From NCBI GenBank assembly GCA_033807775.1, contig CM066327.1, positions 95,130,295 through 95,194,294 on the forward strand: DNA of 64,000 nucleotides, written 5' to 3'. How positions within the stretch are numbered: the stretch's first letter is position 1; every line of letters begins with the position of its first letter. Position numbers and translations under genes: made by a program. A model generated the notes under the pieces. That model had not been told where the DNA came from, did no database searches, and was given only the letters and a program-made list of their open reading frames with translations. Source of the DNA: Saussurea involucrata. Taxonomy: Eukaryota > Streptophyta > Magnoliopsida > Asterales > Asteraceae. This document shows positions 11,701 through 20,203 of this stretch, one piece after another.

Positions 11701-13159
11701 GAGTCTTAAGGATCAAATCCTCGAAGCTCAAGAAGAGGCATTAAAAGAGGAGAATTTGAAAAACGAAACCCTACATCATCTGGAAAAGGAATTTGAAACA
11801 CAACCAGACGGGGTGCGGTACTTCCGAAATAAAGTTTGGGTACCTAAGGTGGAAAAACTGCGAGCAGTAATCTTGGATGAAGCTCATAAATCAAGATATT
11901 CAATCCACCCCGGGGCCGATAAAATGTACAAGGATCTGAAGGAATACTATTGGTGGCCAGGGATGAAGAAAGATGTTGCTTTGTATGTAAGCAAGTGCCA
12001 AACTTGTGCACTGGTTAAGGCTGAACATCAGAAACCATCAGGTCTTCTTCAGCAACCGGAGATTCCCGAGTGGAAATGGGAACAAATAAGTATGGATTTC
12101 ATAACTAAGTTACCCAGGACAAGGAAAGGACATGATTCAATCTGGGTTATAGTGGATCGACTTACGAAATCTGCACATTTTCTGCCTATCCGAGAGGACT
12201 TCAAGGTGGAAAAGCTTGCTCAGATTTACATCAACGAGATTGTTATGCGTCATGGAGTACCTACTTCAATAATCTCGGACAGAGATAGCCGTTTTACGTC
12301 ACGCCTTTGGCGGTCAGTCCAGAAAGCGTTGGGGACGCGTTTGGATTTGAGCACTGCCTACCACCCGCAGACGGACGGTCAGACAGAAAGAACTATACAA
12401 ACACTGGAAGACATGCTGCGAGCCTGCGTATTAGATTTTGGGGGAAATTGGGATACTCACTTACCGCTGGTCGAATTCTCTTACAACAATAGCTACCATA
12501 CCAGTTTAAAGTGCGCGCCGTACGAAGCCTTATATGGACGCAAGTGTAGATCACCACTCAGTTGGTTGGAGGTCGGTGACAAACAGCTGATAAGACCTGA
12601 CATCATTCAGGAGACTACGGACAAGATCATAACCATACAAGAAAGACTTAAAGTAGCCAGAACTCGTCAGAAGAGTTATGCAGATAGTCGGAGGAAGCCA
12701 TTGGAATTTCAGGTGGGCGATAAAGTGTTACTCAAGGTATCGCCATGGAAAGGTTTGGTACGATTTGGGAAGAAGGGCAAGTTGAGTCCAAGATATATCG
12801 GTCCATTTGTGATTCTAGAAAGGATTGGACCGGTTGCATACAGACTCGAGCTACCACAAGAGTTAAGCGCCATTCACGACACATTCCATGTGTCGAATTT
12901 GAAGAAATGCCTATCGGATGAATCGTTGGTGCTACCGTTGGAAGACATACAGGTGAGCGAGCAGTTACGCTTTGTAGAGGAACCCGTTGAAATACTTGAC
13001 CGAGATGTTAAACGGTTAAGACGTAGCAAGATCCCGATCGTAAAAGTTCGATGGAACGCAAGGCACGGACCTGAATACACTTGGGAACGAGAGGATTTTA
13101 TGAGGAGTAAGTATCCTCATCTGTTCACCAAGAATTCGGTGGCGAGTACCAGTCATTGA
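8723..13159 (+). CDS. B gag-pol polyprotein with chromodomain
   Basis: This is an uninterrupted 1,478-aa polyprotein for capsid, reverse transcription and integration. Visible order: capsid about 50-230; two CCHC knuckles at about 290-302 (CLKCNKGGHVARDC) and 310-323; aspartic protease at about 383 (LFDSGADRSF); RT from about 632 (YPLPRIDDLFDQ) with the catalytic FIDDILIY at about 715; RNase H at about 863 (YCDASHQGLGC); integrase zinc-binding HPGADKMYKDL from about 1060; core acidic residues near MDFITKLP (1123), SDRDSRF (1184) and the Glu of TERTIQT (1220); C-terminal chromodomain-like VKVRWNARHG...YTWERED from about 1439. Gag and pol share one frame, so no frameshift is needed. In chromoviruses the chromodomain is thought to bias integration to heterochromatin, which fits the nested location. 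Confidence 0.96.
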   Translation: MPPRRENPEVARLVAEQIMAALPNIVSQVAAGLNANSNNAGATGNRECTYKTFRGCNPKEFHGTEGAVGLLTWIEGMESVLHISKCTEGNKVEFAACLLQGRALTWWNTQVQTRGREAAYNLTWEEFKKLLKGEYCPRSEIQKLEAELWNHEMKGNDIDSYTARFHELAKLVPHLVTPEENRVDRYVWGLSEGIRGNVTSADPKTLQEAVNLATRLTNNANRSRTSGNDKAAGKRKIEGPARRQFGGRTDKGHRVTGNFGVQAQVEEKERGLCPRCTKCNNRHLGRCIICLKCNKGGHVARDCKGGGKRTCHECGSPDHFRNACPKLNRRPNVNQARPFNQGNQGGQARGRVFEIGADEARRNPDVVTGTFLLNNHYATVLFDSGADRSFVSLEFRPKIDLEPQKLKEAYVIEFANGQEVRARDVIKNCTLKLADKDFSIDLIPIRLGSFDIVVGMDWLSKNRAEIVCSEKIVRIPQTEGRVLEIQGDSSGRKFKIVSSMKMRKYLRKDCVAFLTHVVDKGIKEKSIQDFPIVRDFPEVFPDELPGLPPPRQVEFHIDLIPGAAPVAKSPYRLAPSEMQELSEQLKELLNKGFIRPSSSPWGAPVLFVKKKDGSFRMCIDYRELNKLTIKNRYPLPRIDDLFDQLQGATYFSKIDLRSGYHQMRVREEDIPKTAFRTRYGHYEFLVMPFGLTNAPAVFMDLMNRVCRPYLDKFVIVFIDDILIYSQSKKEHEQHLKLILELLRDQKLYAKLSKCEFWIREVQFLGHVVNEDGIHVDPAKIEAIKKWEAPKTPTEIRSFLGLAGYYRRFIANFSKIAQPLTALTQKDKKFDWGEKQEEAFQTLKHKLCNAPILALPEGVDNFVVYCDASHQGLGCVLMQKDKVIAYASRQLKVHEKNYTTHDLELGAVVFALKIWRHYLYGTKCTVFTDHKSLQHIFDQKMLNMRQRRWVELLSDYDCEIKYHPGKANVVADALSRKERVKPSRARAMGTMVRTSLKDQILEAQEEALKEENLKNETLHHLEKEFETQPDGVRYFRNKVWVPKVEKLRAVILDEAHKSRYSIHPGADKMYKDLKEYYWWPGMKKDVALYVSKCQTCALVKAEHQKPSGLLQQPEIPEWKWEQISMDFITKLPRTRKGHDSIWVIVDRLTKSAHFLPIREDFKVEKLAQIYINEIVMRHGVPTSIISDRDSRFTSRLWRSVQKALGTRLDLSTAYHPQTDGQTERTIQTLEDMLRACVLDFGGNWDTHLPLVEFSYNNSYHTSLKCAPYEALYGRKCRSPLSWLEVGDKQLIRPDIIQETTDKIITIQERLKVARTRQKSYADSRRKPLEFQVGDKVLLKVSPWKGLVRFGKKGKLSPRYIGPFVILERIGPVAYRLELPQELSAIHDTFHVSNLKKCLSDESLVLPLEDIQVSEQLRFVEEPVEILDRDVKRLRRSKIPIVKVRWNARHGPEYTWEREDFMRSKYPHLFTKNSVASTSH

Positions 13160-13193
13160 ATTTCGGGACGAAATTTCTCGAACGGGGGAAAAC
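13159..13193 (+). other. B pol-stop hairpin and polypurine tract
   Basis: The hairpin AATTTCG-GGA-CGAAATT (13159-13175) starts on the last base of the gag-pol stop codon. The polypurine tract GGGGGAAAAC (13184-13193) follows and touches the 3' LTR. The hairpin matches those in A, D and E in position, stem length and loop. Confidence 0.8.
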
Positions 13194-15906
13194 TGTAACA
13201 TCCGACAAAAAAAAAATCAAAACTCTCAGGTTAGCACCATTTAACCATTACAAATGTTAACATAGGAAACACACCTTATTAAGACCTATTCGAAATAAAA
13301 TTTAGGCGAAAATTCGCTAGAATTCCCGGTAGTTACCGAAAAGACCCGGTTTCGACCCAAGACTAACCGAAACACCTTGTGAAATGCCAAAACGCTTCAA
13401 ATAACTTATAAACTATATAAAATATAGGGTTTCCTTTTATACATACAATTTTCTTTTTACAAAATTTAAAAAAAAAATTTAAGAAGGTATTTTAGGGTTT
13501 TATAATGCAAATTTTATAAAGAAAACTAAAGAAATACTACATATAAACTTTGGGCCTTATTTTTAAATTAAAAAAAAATAATTGCAAGGGTTGGGGGCCT
13601 ATGTTTTGGCCGGCCCCTCCCCTCTCCCTTTACCCTCCAACTTGCTTTCATTTGTTCATTTTCAAACTAGAAAGAAAACCTTTCATCTCCTTTTCTCTCT
13701 CTCTCTCTCTCTAAAGTTGTCATCATCTTCATTAGTTCATCAAGAACCTTCAAAACTCCAGCCTTTTCAGCCACATTCAAGCATAAAAATCGAAAATCAA
13801 AAGGGTTATTAGTGCTTAAAACATCTCTCTAAAGGTAAGGGTTCTAATATTGTCATCTCCTCCATTTTTTTTTTGTTAGCAAAATCATCAAGAAATGAGG
13901 GTTTTTGTTCTTGAAATAGAATCTGAGTTTTTGAAATATTTGCATGCATATGTTCTTACAAATTTTAAGTTTTTCACTTCAAAATCATGTCATTTGATGT
14001 GGGGATTGAATCCCTAGCAAGGAAATCCACATCTATGGATGATGGAATGCTCAAAAATGAAGTTTTCTTAAGAATCTTAAATTTTCAGAATCTGGCAGAT
14101 TGTTGCATGTACTTTGGACGACCATATCTTGGTCAAATCAGGTCCAAATTTCTTCATTTTCTTCTGGGGTAAGGTTTAAGGAGTTGGGATTCAAACCCCA
14201 CTGGTCTCATACGAAAATATTGAGTTTTGAGCCCTCAACTCCTTAGAACAATTTTGGTGTGCAGCTGTTAGTCTGTCAGATTTTTGTGCCATTTCATTTT
14301 TTATATAACTCTCTGAAAAATGCATGAAAGTGTCTCATTTTCTTCTGGAAGGTCCTTATATGTGTTAGGTCTCACATGCATGTGGTTTCACACAAATATA
14401 TGGTGTTTTGGTCATTCAAAAATTTTATGCAAGCCAAGTGTGTCAAGCTGTCCAGAATGGACAGATTGGTACATGCAACTTCATTGGGCCATAACTCACT
14501 CAAAACTCATCTTAAATTCGTGAATTTTTTTTTCCATAAGATACCTTTATGTGTTAGGTTTCCAAAACATGTAAAAACTCTGAAAGAGATTATGTTTTGA
14601 CCCTCCAAAAGCCTGTTATGGCAGAAGGGTGTAATCTGTTTTGGACTCTGTGTTGCACTGTTTTATAGAATTTATTTGGACCCCTTAAACACTTCCAAAA
14701 TTCATGAAATTTGGTCAAAACTTCCTTAACTTAGTATAGTACCACATATAAAAAAATGGGTAAATTTGCTATTCCGGAAGTTGTTATAAAATAGTCATCT
14801 TTGTGGCATAAAGTTTCTGACAGATTCTGTATTTTTGGAAGCTAATGAGTTTTCTTGTAACCATTCATCTTGATTGTTTAAAAACACTTGAACAAGGCTA
14901 AATTGTGTATTTCAACTTAATTACTAAAGATAAGGCATTTCACAAGACGTGGATTAAGTTAGTTAGGTTTAACATTGGAATAGCTATGAAGGACTTATAG
15001 ATATCGTATGACTTTATAGGGAGCCTGTAAAGAGCGCTTAAGTGAGAAAGCTTACACGACGTTCACATCTACGCTACAAGGTGAGTTTTCACAGCCCCGT
15101 TTTACTTGTTTAAATGTTTGGGGTGAAAAGCATGTTATGATTTTAAAATGCTAAATGATTCATGATAGTAAAATTGTGGATATTTGCGAATTAAGACATG
15201 AGTACAAATGAATGTACAACTTTACATAAGTGACCAAGATATGTTGAGTGATAATAAAAATGTTAAGTCCCCAATAGGTACACTACTTATTAACTCATAA
15301 CGAGCCGGTGATATTTGTGGATAGCGCTATTTGGTCTGACAAACCCACCTTAAACTGACGAGTAGGGGTGCACTTTATCTGTTAATAATGTTCTACTCAT
15401 GTGGCCACCATACCACCTCTGAGGTAGTCCGTGGGGCGTAAGTGGTCGGAGGCTTAGTAGTGGCTCAACAAACATATATCTTGCATAAGTCATTCATAGT
15501 AATGTGTACTCATAAGAATAAGATTTAAAGTTTGTCGTGACAAAAGACTCACGAAAATTAATCTTTGATTTAAAAATGTTTGGTTATGAAAAACCTGTGA
15601 ACTCACCAACTCTTTGTAGTTGACCTTTGTTTTAAACATGCTTTTCAGGAGCTAAGCAGGTAAACGACAAGATTTAATTTAGCATGCATGTCGGCATCCT
15701 CCAAGACTCGTCTATTGGTCACATTTTGGGAAAAGCACTTTTTGGGTTAAATTGTAAACTTTGAATTGTAAACTTTTAACCTTAAGTCCCTTTTAAACTT
15801 GGAAATGTTATATGTTATGAAATGGTATGGTTGATGTTGTCTATCTCCCTATGCTATGAAACTTCGGCTGTTACATCTCGTGTTTCCGCTTTAGCGGGGT
15901 GTGACA
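13194..15906 (+). mobile_element. B 3' LTR
   Basis: This is a 2,713-bp copy of the 5' LTR with a few point differences and small homopolymer changes. It ends GTGACA directly before the TSD GTCAA. A TATA-like TATATAAAA lies at 13414-13422. Confidence 0.97.
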
Positions 15907-15911
15907 GTCAA

Positions 15912-16082
15912 TCCGAAAGGCATTACCAAAAATTCGTAGTGGCCGTATCTTGTGCGAAAAGCAGTCTTTAAAACATCCTCCTCCTTCACCTTTAACTGAT
16001 GGTAGCCAGATCTGAGATCAATCTTTGAGAAGTAACAAGCTCCAACTAATTGATCAAAAAGGTCATCGATTCTTGGAAGTGG
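15912..16082 (-). pseudogene. A pol, central RT segment
   Basis: This is a 171-bp slice of A reverse transcriptase lying between insertions B and C. On the minus strand it encodes YPLPRIDDLFDQL, FSKIDLRSGYHQ, AFRTRYGHYEF and VMPFGL, which are RT palm motifs. It continues in frame into 23918-25973 upstream and 2306-4645 downstream, which proves that B and C both landed in one RT domain. Confidence 0.92.
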
Positions 16083-16087
16083 ATACT

Positions 16088-16874
16088 TGTTGGGAACTGA
16101 AGATTTGCTAAGTATGGATAGTGCTGCAAGAACAACATTACTACTTCCAGAACAAAGTTACTACTGCAAGTAAAGGTTAGTACTGCCAGAACAAAGTTAC
16201 TACTGCAAGACAAAGTTAATACTGCTGGAAGAATGTTAGTACTGCTGATGCATTAATGCTGCTGGAACAAGGTTAGTACTGCATGTCAAGATTAGTACTA
16301 CTAGCAAGGTTAGTACTGCTGGAATGAGTTAATGCTGCTGGAATGAATTAATGCTGCTGGAGAATATTAGTACTGCTCATGCTGAATGAAGTTAATACTG
16401 CTCGTGCATAAAGATGTTAATGCTGCTTGTGATCATAAGTTTGGTATGCGAAGATTTTGGAGATAAAGATGGAATGGATGAAGATATGCTTAAAGAAGAT
16501 TCAGAAGATCAATTTATTTTTGATAGTTATCTTGTAATTATTTAGTATAAATAGATGTTGATAGATAGCTATTCTAGATACGAAAAAAACAATATACGAA
16601 ATACGCAATATACAAGAGTTTTAGAATACGTTTTAGAGAGAATTAACCTCAAGGTTTAGAACCCTATTTCTAGAAAAGTAGAAGTCGTCTTGATTGAGCC
16701 TGTTCATCAAGATTGAGGTTTGGTTGTAAGCTTGTGAGTTAAATTAGTGAATACAAACATCTGTGTGTTTTCTGATATATTGTTCTTTGATTGTGAGAAT
16801 TAAAGTTCTATTCCGCAGATTCTTTAATTCTGAGTTCTAAGTATTATTAGTCTTGTTAAGATTCGATCCTGATA
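16088..16874 (+). mobile_element. C 5' LTR
   Basis: It begins TGTTGGGAACTG. Its end reads CCTGATA where the 3' LTR has the canonical CCTGACA, a point change in the terminal CA. The first 350 bp is packed with GTTARTRCTGCT-type motifs; TATAAATA at 16546-16553 follows them. Confidence 0.93.
16546..16553 (+). promoter_or_regulatory. TATA box of C LTR
   Basis: TATAAATA lies about 458 bp into the LTR, downstream of the motif array. The 3' LTR copy is at 23583-23590. It is the likely promoter for the genomic transcript. Confidence 0.65.
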
Positions 16875-16876
16875 AG

Positions 16877-16932
16877 TGGTATCAGAGCTTTACTTAGAAC
16901 TTTATTGGTATCAGAGCTTTATTAGTGGTATC
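16877..16932 (+). repeat. C primer binding site, duplicated
   Basis: TGGTATCAGAGC occurs at 16877-16888 and again at 16906-16917, followed by a partial TGGTATC at 16926. The second copy is followed by CCTGACAAGTGG, which resembles the LTR end plus primer-site spacing. The gag sequence begins right after, without its N-terminus. Confidence 0.8.
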
Positions 16933-16933
16933 C

Positions 16934-19277
16934 TGACAAGTGGGCTATCCCCAATGAATATCAGCATCAATTTCATCACTGCACTGATGCTCAGATTCTG
17001 TGGAATGCATTGGAAAAGAGATTCACTGGCACCAAAAGCACCAAGAGGAATCAGAAGGCAATTCTCAAGCAGCAGTATGAAAACTTTACTTCTACTAAGA
17101 ATGAGTCTATGACTCAAACTTTTGATAGATTTAATAAGCTGATTTGTGAATTAGCCACAGTAGGAGTCAAGATGGAGGCTGGTGATGTTAACAAAAAGTT
17201 CTTAAGATCATTAGGTGAAGAGTGGACAATGTATACTGTGTCCTTCAGACAGAATGACCAATTGGAAGATAAAGAGCTTGATGATCTTTACAATGATCTT
17301 AGAGTCTTTGAAGCAGAGGTTGAAGCCAAAAAGAAGCCATCTGGATATATACATAATGCTGCACTCCTTTCAGCATCACCTGATTCTACTGCTAACCCTG
17401 AATCAGTTAGTGCTGCTGGAGGAGTCAATCAGGAAAAGACCAATGATTCAGTACTAGAAGCCTTCTTTTCTAGTCATGTTAATTCCCCATTGATTAATGA
17501 TGACTTAGAACAGATTAATGCTGATGATCTTGAAGAGATGGATATCAAGTGGCAGATGGCTATGCTGTCTATGAGGGTGAAGAGATTCATAAAGAGGACA
17601 GGGAGAAACAACTTTTCCCAAAGAAGAGAAGATGGTGCTGGATTTGACAAGTCCAAAGTTGAATGCTACAAGTGTCACAAGATGGGACACTTTGCCAGGG
17701 AATGCAGAGGTGGAACATCTCACAACAGCCATCAACAAACTCAGACTGGAAGCTCCAATCAAAACAGAAACTCTATTCAAGCTCTTGTCTCTCAACAAGG
17801 AATGGGATTTGATTGGAGTGATCAAGCAGAAGAGGCCATCCAAAATCAAGCACTTATGGCTGAAGTTTCAGATATTCCCACTGAGGTAAAATCTAATCTC
17901 TGTACTCAAGCTTGTATAGACACTGTTAAAAGGTATAGAGATCACAATCAGGGAATGTGTGATGACCTTAAGAGATTAGAAAAGGACAGAAAAGACTATG
18001 TAGTAATTGTTGAGAAGTTTGAAGAACAGATTAGGGCTTTTCAAGCCAATGAACTTCAACACTCCTATGATACAAATTACTGGAAATGGGAAAAGGATGG
18101 TCTAGAGTTCCAGCTTAGAGAATCCAGGGAAGAGTGTGAGAAACTAAAAGGAGAGCTTGAGAAAGTTAAACTTGATGTTGAAAAGTTTTCAAAAGCTTCT
18201 AAAGTCATGGACACTATAATAAATACTCAAATCCACAGTAAGATGAAAACAGGCCTAGGGTATAATGCCACACCCCCACCCTACAACAACAACTACATCC
18301 CTCCTAAGTCAGACCTATTAAAAACCAAGGATAGGAAGGACTTACCTGAAGGAGCCACTGAAGTAGATCCATTAGATAAAGTAGTTGTTGAGGATAAGAC
18401 TGAAAAAGAAGGATCTGGTGAGGAATGTGTAAGTCCATGTGTTAAGAACAATGAGATGAAACGGACTGGAAAGGGAAAGGGAGTTCATTATACACAGACC
18501 ACTGTTGTGAATTCTAATACTTGTGAACATTGTTCTTGCAAGAAATCTCAAGAGAATAAGCCCTAAAAACATGATAAAAAGAGGGGAAATCAAAGAAATT
18601 GGAATAACCAGTGGGCACAAAAGCAAGGAGTTGATCTGCAAAGGATTAACAGACCAAAACCTTGTTTTATTTGTGGCAGATTGAATCATCTTGCCAAACA
18701 CTGTTATTTCAATCCTATTAACCAAAGGAAAAGTTTTCAAAGAAGTTTTCAAAAATCTTCTGGTTATAGGAAGCCTGCAAGGAATAATGTGGCTAAGAAA
18801 CAAGCTGAATCCAAAAGCCACATGAGAAAACAGACTGAAAAGGAATGTGTCAATATGTGGATCCCCAAAAGCACTAATGTTAGTACTGCTACCTCAGATA
18901 GTACTCCTGACAAGGATAGTGCTGCTAGAAGCAATACTACTGCCAATACTGCTGCTAGCAGTGTTAGTACTGCTAACACTATTAGTACTTCTTTTGAAGA
19001 GAATGCTGCTGCTAGCAGTGTTAGTGCTGCTAACTCTGTTAGTACCTCTTCTAAGAACAATACCGCTGCTAGCAGTGTTAGTGCTGCTAACACTGTTAGT
19101 ACTTCTTCTAAGGTTAATACTGCTTCTAGTTTTTGTGCTGCTAGACCAATCATATTGACAAAATACTCCAGTTCTGCAGTACCTAAGTTTGAAAATCTCA
19201 TCAAAACCCAGTGCAAGTACTTTGATGAGCAAGGGAGACCCAAGACCACTTCGGCTTGGGTTCCCAATAAAAACTAA
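16934..19277 (+). pseudogene. C gag, 5'-truncated with one internal stop
   Basis: This is a UBN2-type Copia gag. The frame is open from about 16934 without an in-frame ATG and enters the conserved LWNALEKRF region, so the capsid N-terminus is missing. CCHC knuckle 1 (CYKCHKMGHFAREC) lies near 17664. A long predicted coiled coil (about 17930-18220) follows. A TAA at 18564-18566 interrupts the frame; reading continues in the same frame to knuckle 2 (CFICGRLNHLAKHC, near 18664). Two widely spaced knuckles and a very long gag fit Sireviruses. The tail (18870-19140) is a Ser/Thr/Ala repeat made from the element's signature DNA motif. The frame ends at TAA 19275-19277; the protease lies in another frame. 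Confidence 0.82.
18870..19140 (+). repeat. Coding repeat in C gag tail built from the signature motif
   Basis: The DNA repeats GTTAGTACTGCT, GTTAGTGCTGCT and related units that translate as VSTA, VSAA or VNTA steps, with intervening STSS blocks. The same motif forms the non-coding array at 19502-20065 and the LTR array, so the motif crosses the coding boundary. Confidence 0.75.
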
Positions 19278-19291
19278 CTGATTTATCTGAT

Positions 19292-19501
19292 GTGCAGGGC
19301 AACCAACAGCTCAAGGGAAAGAGCATCTGGCATGTTGATAGTGGTTGCTCCAGGCACATGACAGGTAACATGGCCTGCCTCAAGAATTTCAAAAGAATTT
19401 ATGGAGGACATGTTGCTTTTGGAAATAATCCTGCAGGAGGTAAGATAAGTGGTAAAGGTGATGTGTCAAAAGGTAAGATGACATTTGAGGATGTTGAGTA
19501 A
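19292..19501 (+). pseudogene. C protease remnant
   Basis: It contains the Copia protease active-site block WHVDSGCSRHMTG and about 50 following residues, then the frame stops at the start of the repeat array. The fragment is out of frame with gag (-1 relative). The rest of pol (integrase, RT, RNase H) is absent from the whole element. Confidence 0.85.
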
Positions 19502-20065
19502 TTAAGATTCGATACTGCAAGTGTAGTTAATACTGCTTTGTTGTTAATACTGCTTTGTAGTTAATACTGCTTAGTAGTTAATACTGCATATGTAGTTAAT
19601 ACTGCTTAGTAGTTAATACTGCATGTGTAGTTAATACTGCTTTGTTGTTAATACTGCTTAGTAGTTAATACTGCATGTGTAGTTAATACTGCTTTGTTGT
19701 TAATACTGCTTTGTAGTTAATACTGCTTAGTAGTTAATACTGCATATGTAGTTAATACTGCTTAGTAGTTAATACTGCATGTGTAGTTAATACTGCTTTG
19801 TTGTTAATACTGCTTAGTAGTTAATACTGCATGTGTAGTTAATACTCCTTTGTTGTTAATACTGCTTTGTAGTTAATACTGCTTAGTAGTTAATACTGCA
19901 TGTGTAGTTAATACTACTTAGTAGTTAATACTGCTTTGTAGTTAATACTGCTCAGTAGTTAATACTGCTTGTGTAGTTAATACTGCTGTGTAGTTAATAC
20001 TGCCTTACAGTTAATACTGCTCAGTCGTTAATACTGCTAAGTCGTTAATACTGTTTTTAAAGAAA
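19502..20065 (+). repeat. Array of 18-bp units in C (GTTAATACTGC)
   Basis: About 560 bp consist of near-perfect units of about 18 bp with core GTTAATACTGC and variable spacers (TTTGTA, TTAGTA, ATGTGTA, TTTGTT). Spacer types recur in a longer ordered block, indicating higher-order duplication. It occupies the position of the missing pol genes and ends 18 bp before an internal TATA box. Units contain stop codons, so the array is not coding. Confidence 0.92.
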
Positions 20066-20082
20066 ATCAGGGCTAGTACTGC

Positions 20083-20203
20083 TATAAATACTCTTTCAAC
20101 CCGCCAAAGTTCATAACGTCTCTTTGCATTCAATTTCTCTCTCTCTCGTTCTAACCTTTTCTCCCTAGAATCTCTGTGTTTTCTATCCAAATCCTCAAGA
20201 AGA
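20083..20203 (+). promoter_or_regulatory. Candidate internal promoter and leader of C extra ORF
   Basis: TATAAATA at 20083-20090 is followed by a CT-rich leader (TTTCTCTCTCTCTCG near 20131) and the ORF start at 20204. The array of signature motifs lies immediately upstream. The same order (motifs, TATA, ORF about 105 bp on) is found in element G. Promoter activity is inferred. Confidence 0.55.

Larger units (their letters stand above)
4646..15906 (+). mobile_element. Element B: intact Ty3/Gypsy chromovirus
   Basis: This is a complete 11.26-kb plus-strand element inside A RT. TSDs GTCAA lie at 4641-4645 and 15907-15911. LTRs of 2,712 and 2,713 bp differ at only a handful of positions, mostly homopolymer lengths, so it is young. 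It has a primer site, an extra upstream ORF of 200 codons, an uninterrupted 1,478-codon gag-pol ORF with chromodomain, a hairpin and a polypurine tract. Nothing visible prevents it from being autonomous. Large LTRs and a chromodomain fit the Tekay/Del group, but the clade is inferred. Confidence 0.97.

Noticed and set aside
18764..19267. Minus-strand Leu/Ala-rich ORF
   Set aside because: It is the antisense shadow of the gag tail repeat; the plus-strand frame continues the zinc-knuckle gag.
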